Positions 61,757 to 64,000 of a DNA stretch of 64,000 nt are shown one piece after another. Positions within the stretch are counted from its first letter, which is position 1. The number at the start of each line of letters is the position of its first letter. Origin of the DNA: Ralstonia sp. A12 (GTDB taxonomy: Bacteria > Pseudomonadota > Gammaproteobacteria > Burkholderiales > Burkholderiaceae). Where the stretch lies: the NCBI RefSeq assembly GCF_000801955.1, contig NZ_JSZO01000009.1, positions 1 to 64,000 on the forward strand, read 5' to 3'. Made by a program: the position numbers and the translations under genes. The notes under the pieces are model-generated. The model did no database searches. It saw only the letters and a list, made by a program, of their open reading frames with translations, and was not told where the DNA came from.

Positions 61757-62452
61757 TCAGGAAGCGGCGGCGGCGATGGACTTGACGCCCGAGGCGGTCT
61801 TCGGGCCGGGAAAGCGCTGCAGTACGCCCAGCAACAGCACGTCGACCAGCAGTTCGAGATGCGGGCCGGCATCGATGCGCGGGATCCACGGGTCGTCGCC
61901 CGTGGCGATGCGCAGTGAGGTCATGCCGTGCAGGCCTTCCCACAGCAGTTGCGTGACGAGGTGCAGGGCGTCTTCATCCGCCTGGATGAAGCCTTCGGCT
62001 ACCAGCTCGGCAGCCATGCCGTAGACAAAGCAATACGGGTCTTTGTCGGGGTTGCCGAATTCGAGCGTGGACGTTTCGATCGGCGCGGCCGGGCGCTGCT
62101 CCATGAATACCAGCGCGTAGTGCACGGGGTGCTTCAGGCCGTAGCCGACATAGGCGCGGGCCACCCGGCGCATGCGTTCGAGCGCGTTGCCGCCCTCGGC
62201 TGCAGCCTGCTGCATCAGCTTGTTGAGCTTGAGCAGGTCTTCGTCCATGGCCTGGGCGATCAGCGTGGCCTTGTCGCCAAAGAGGGCGTAGACCACGGTG
62301 GTTGAGAATCCGGCTTCTTCGGCCACTTTGCGCATCGTCAGTTCACGCGCGCCGCCGCGCAGCACGAGCTTGCGCACCACCTTGAGGATGTCCTTGCGCC
62401 GCTGGTCAAGCTCGCGCTGCTTGCGCTCGTGCAGGTTGCTGCTGCTGGCCAT
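61757..62452 (-). CDS. TetR-family transcriptional regulator
   Basis: The 231-residue protein has the N-terminal HTH of TetR regulators (RGGARELTMRKVAEEAGFSTTVVYALFGDKATLI, about residues 32-65) and an all-helical effector domain. It is divergent from the porin gene, which it may control. The start at 62452 begins MASSSNLHERKQRELDQRRKD, a plausible N-terminus. Confidence 0.92.
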   Translation of the reverse strand: MASSSNLHERKQRELDQRRKDILKVVRKLVLRGGARELTMRKVAEEAGFSTTVVYALFGDKATLIAQAMDEDLLKLNKLMQQAAAEGGNALERMRRVARAYVGYGLKHPVHYALVFMEQRPAAPIETSTLEFGNPDKDPYCFVYGMAAELVAEGFIQADEDALHLVTQLLWEGLHGMTSLRIATGDDPWIPRIDAGPHLELLVDVLLLGVLQRFPGPKTASGVKSIAAAAS

Positions 62453-62643
62453 GTGTTTGAAGCCTGTCTCCCAATAGTGGGCTGATTCTAACCCGCCGAC
62501 CGCCGCTGCCGGCTTGCTCCGGGCCGTCTCCTCCGTTTGAAACGCGTGCACGTCAGGGTGATCCCTGATTCAAGAACGTCGTTTTCTGTACAGAATTGCG
62601 TTACTAAAAAAAACAATGTTATTTCCACAAGGAGAAGACCACC

Positions 62644-63834
62644 GTGAAGAGGACGACGCAGATCGCCTGCATGGCGCTGCCGCTGGTTGCGGGCAGCGCA
62701 TGGGCACAGACTTCGGTGCAGTTGTACGGGTTGGTGGATGCTGGTGTCCGCTATGAGACCCATGGTGTGTCGTACGGCGATGACGGCACGCCCATCGGCA
62801 CCGGATCGAAGCTCGGCATGACCAAGGGCGGCGGCATGACCGAGAGCTATTGGGGCATCAAGGGCAACGAGCAGATCGGCAGCGGCCTGAAGGGCATCTT
62901 CCAGCTGGAGAGCCACTTCGATCCGTCCAGCGGCCGGACCTGGCCCAAGGGCGCGGCGGAGTTCTTCCAGATTGCGTATGTGGGGGTCGAATCGTCGTCG
63001 CTCGGGCAACTCACCTTGGGCCGGCAGTACAACGTGGTGATGGAGGGCATCACCATGGTCTACGGCTCCAACCTGTGGGCCGGTGGAGACCAGGACCAGT
63101 ACGCCAACCTCTTCAAGCCCGAACACACCATGATGGCGGGCAGCAAGACCAACAACATGGTCCACTATGGCGCGCAGCTTGGCGATGTGGTGGTGCTGGC
63201 CCAGTACGCGTTTGGCGAGCAGGCCGGTGCCGCGAGCCAGGGCAGCCAGTTCGGCGCCTCGGTGGCGTACATACCGGAGGCGGGGCCGGTCAAGCTCAGT
63301 GCATCGTTCCTGCGCACCAAGGACGATTTCACCAACGCGACCTTCAACGTCTACACCGCTGGCGGGCAACTGGCACTGGGCGGCCTGACCGTCAACGCCG
63401 GGTACATCGAGAACCGGCGCGGCAACAGCTTCACCTCGTTCTCGGCGGGGCCGTTCAGCCCGACTGATCTGGCGGGGCTGGGCATCATCTCCGCCGATCA
63501 GACCGTCGACCCAACGCTGCCCGGCGGCTTCAGCAAGCGGCGCATGACTTTCGGCGGCGTGAGCTATCGCATCTCGCCGGCCTTTACGGTGGCGGCCAAC
63601 GCGTGGTTCACGCGCCAATCCGGCTACACGCCGGCGTTTGACGGCTCGGCCAACCAGTATCAGTTGATCGGTGGCTACTTCCTCTCCAAGCGGACGATGC
63701 TCTATGCGGAGGTCGACTACTCGCACTACAAGGGCGGGCTGGTCGGTGCGCAACTGGTTGGGCTGAACGCGCAGGGTCCAACGCTTTCCAGCTCGCAGAT
63801 CGGCACGATGATCGGCATGCGGCATACGTTCTGA
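62644..63834 (+). CDS. Gram-negative trimeric porin (Burkholderiales type)
   Basis: The 396-residue protein has a signal peptide (cleavage after SAWAQ), TSVQLYGLVDAGVRYETHG at the mature start, ESYWGIKGNEQIGSGLKGIFQLESHF and NVVMEGITMVYG, ending RHTF with terminal Phe. This is the OmpC/porin_4 type with 16 strands. The start is a GTG at 62644 with AAGGAGA upstream. The next lipoprotein gene begins inside its stop codon. Confidence 0.93.
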   Translation: MKRTTQIACMALPLVAGSAWAQTSVQLYGLVDAGVRYETHGVSYGDDGTPIGTGSKLGMTKGGGMTESYWGIKGNEQIGSGLKGIFQLESHFDPSSGRTWPKGAAEFFQIAYVGVESSSLGQLTLGRQYNVVMEGITMVYGSNLWAGGDQDQYANLFKPEHTMMAGSKTNNMVHYGAQLGDVVVLAQYAFGEQAGAASQGSQFGASVAYIPEAGPVKLSASFLRTKDDFTNATFNVYTAGGQLALGGLTVNAGYIENRRGNSFTSFSAGPFSPTDLAGLGIISADQTVDPTLPGGFSKRRMTFGGVSYRISPAFTVAANAWFTRQSGYTPAFDGSANQYQLIGGYFLSKRTMLYAEVDYSHYKGGLVGAQLVGLNAQGPTLSSSQIGTMIGMRHTF

Positions 63835-64000
63835 TGAAGCGAATTCTTTTCTCTCTCGTTGGGTTGGCTGCCGCGTTGTGCTTATCAGCATGCGGCAGCG
63901 ATGCACCCGCGGTGCCTGACGCCGCAGCGGTGCAGCGTGCCGAATCACTGCGCCCAGCCAATACGGCGCTGGCCGCGCAGTACGAACGCGCGTGCATGAC
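63834..64000 (+). CDS. Lipoprotein, probable c-type cytochrome (partial, right edge)
   Basis: The 5' part of a gene of which 55 codons lie in the window. It begins MKRILFSLVGLAAALCLSAC (lipobox LSAC). The visible end, NTALAAQYERACMT, has the spacing that precedes a heme CxxCH motif in small c-type cytochromes of Burkholderiales (the next residues would be CH). The ATG overlaps the porin stop (TGATG), so the two are co-translated. The identity is inferred from the last few residues only. Confidence 0.55.
   Translation, partial: MKRILFSLVGLAAALCLSACGSDAPAVPDAAAVQRAESLRPANTALAAQYERACM

Overview
The window looks like chromosomal DNA of a GC-rich betaproteobacterium of the Ralstonia group (order Burkholderiales). 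The reasons are the protein flavour throughout, the gene content (kdpFABC, minCDE, phhAB with a divergent Lrp regulator, an RlmJ homologue, PPK2, Burkholderiales-type porins) and the regulatory style. No rRNA, tRNA, CRISPR array, transposase or intact prophage was seen.

Layout. 1-6000 (minus): a potassium-uptake operon of outer-membrane porin-like gene, 41-codon ORF, kdpF, kdpA, kdpB and kdpC. It is preceded by four TTTAC boxes spaced like sites for an OmpR/KdpE-type regulator. 6000-9500: a more A+T-rich accessory patch with an orphan ParA-type ATPase, a 157-residue protein of unknown function, a 13-copy array of GTTCNGAAC palindromes repeating every 21-22 bp, a TonB_C-like lipoprotein, and a small ORF behind a strongly folded leader. 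9500-33600: a mosaic of single genes and short operons: PLD nuclease, SGNH hydrolase, VOC protein and a duplicated VOC fragment, Crp/Fnr regulator, APC transporter, GNAT acetyltransferases, GGDEF diguanylate cyclase, LysR/LysE pair, HAF-repeat protein, DUF2946/beta-barrel/TlpA operon, FolD. 33600-44500: ABC transporter ATPase plus double permease, acylphosphatase, Pit phosphate transporter, PPK2, RlmJ, a class III CoA-transferase, and a divergent citrate synthase carrying an N-terminal HTH. 44500-52700: minCDE, a secreted 5'-nucleotidase/phosphodiesterase with a Pho-box-like promoter, Sel1 repeats, ketopantoate reductase, class II aldolase, DUF2272 lipoprotein, HU. 53600-64000: SET-domain methyltransferase, a two-component system, phhAB/lrp, lysoplasmalogenase, an ornithine cyclodeaminase homologue, OmpW, TetR, a porin, and the start of a probable cytochrome c lipoprotein.

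Two features stand out. First, the palindrome array at 7806-8069: 10 of 13 units are perfect 9-bp palindromes spaced two helical turns apart, upstream of the 157-residue protein and near the lone ParA. This resembles a centromere or operator scaffold and I do not recognise it as a described system. Second, two diverged copies of an origin-like element (about 25930-26200 and 53221-53520). Each has an A+T-rich stretch, four TAG/TAA triplets like DnaA-trios, a pair of DnaA boxes 13 bp apart, and further DnaA boxes 200-240 bp downstream. The dnaA gene is not in the window.

Genes that may act together: K+ uptake (Kdp, perhaps the APC transporter); phosphate supply and storage (Pit, PPK2, acylphosphatase, the nucleotidase); phenylalanine hydroxylation with cofactor recycling (phhA, phhB, Lrp). 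All family names are from reading the translated sequence, not from database searches.
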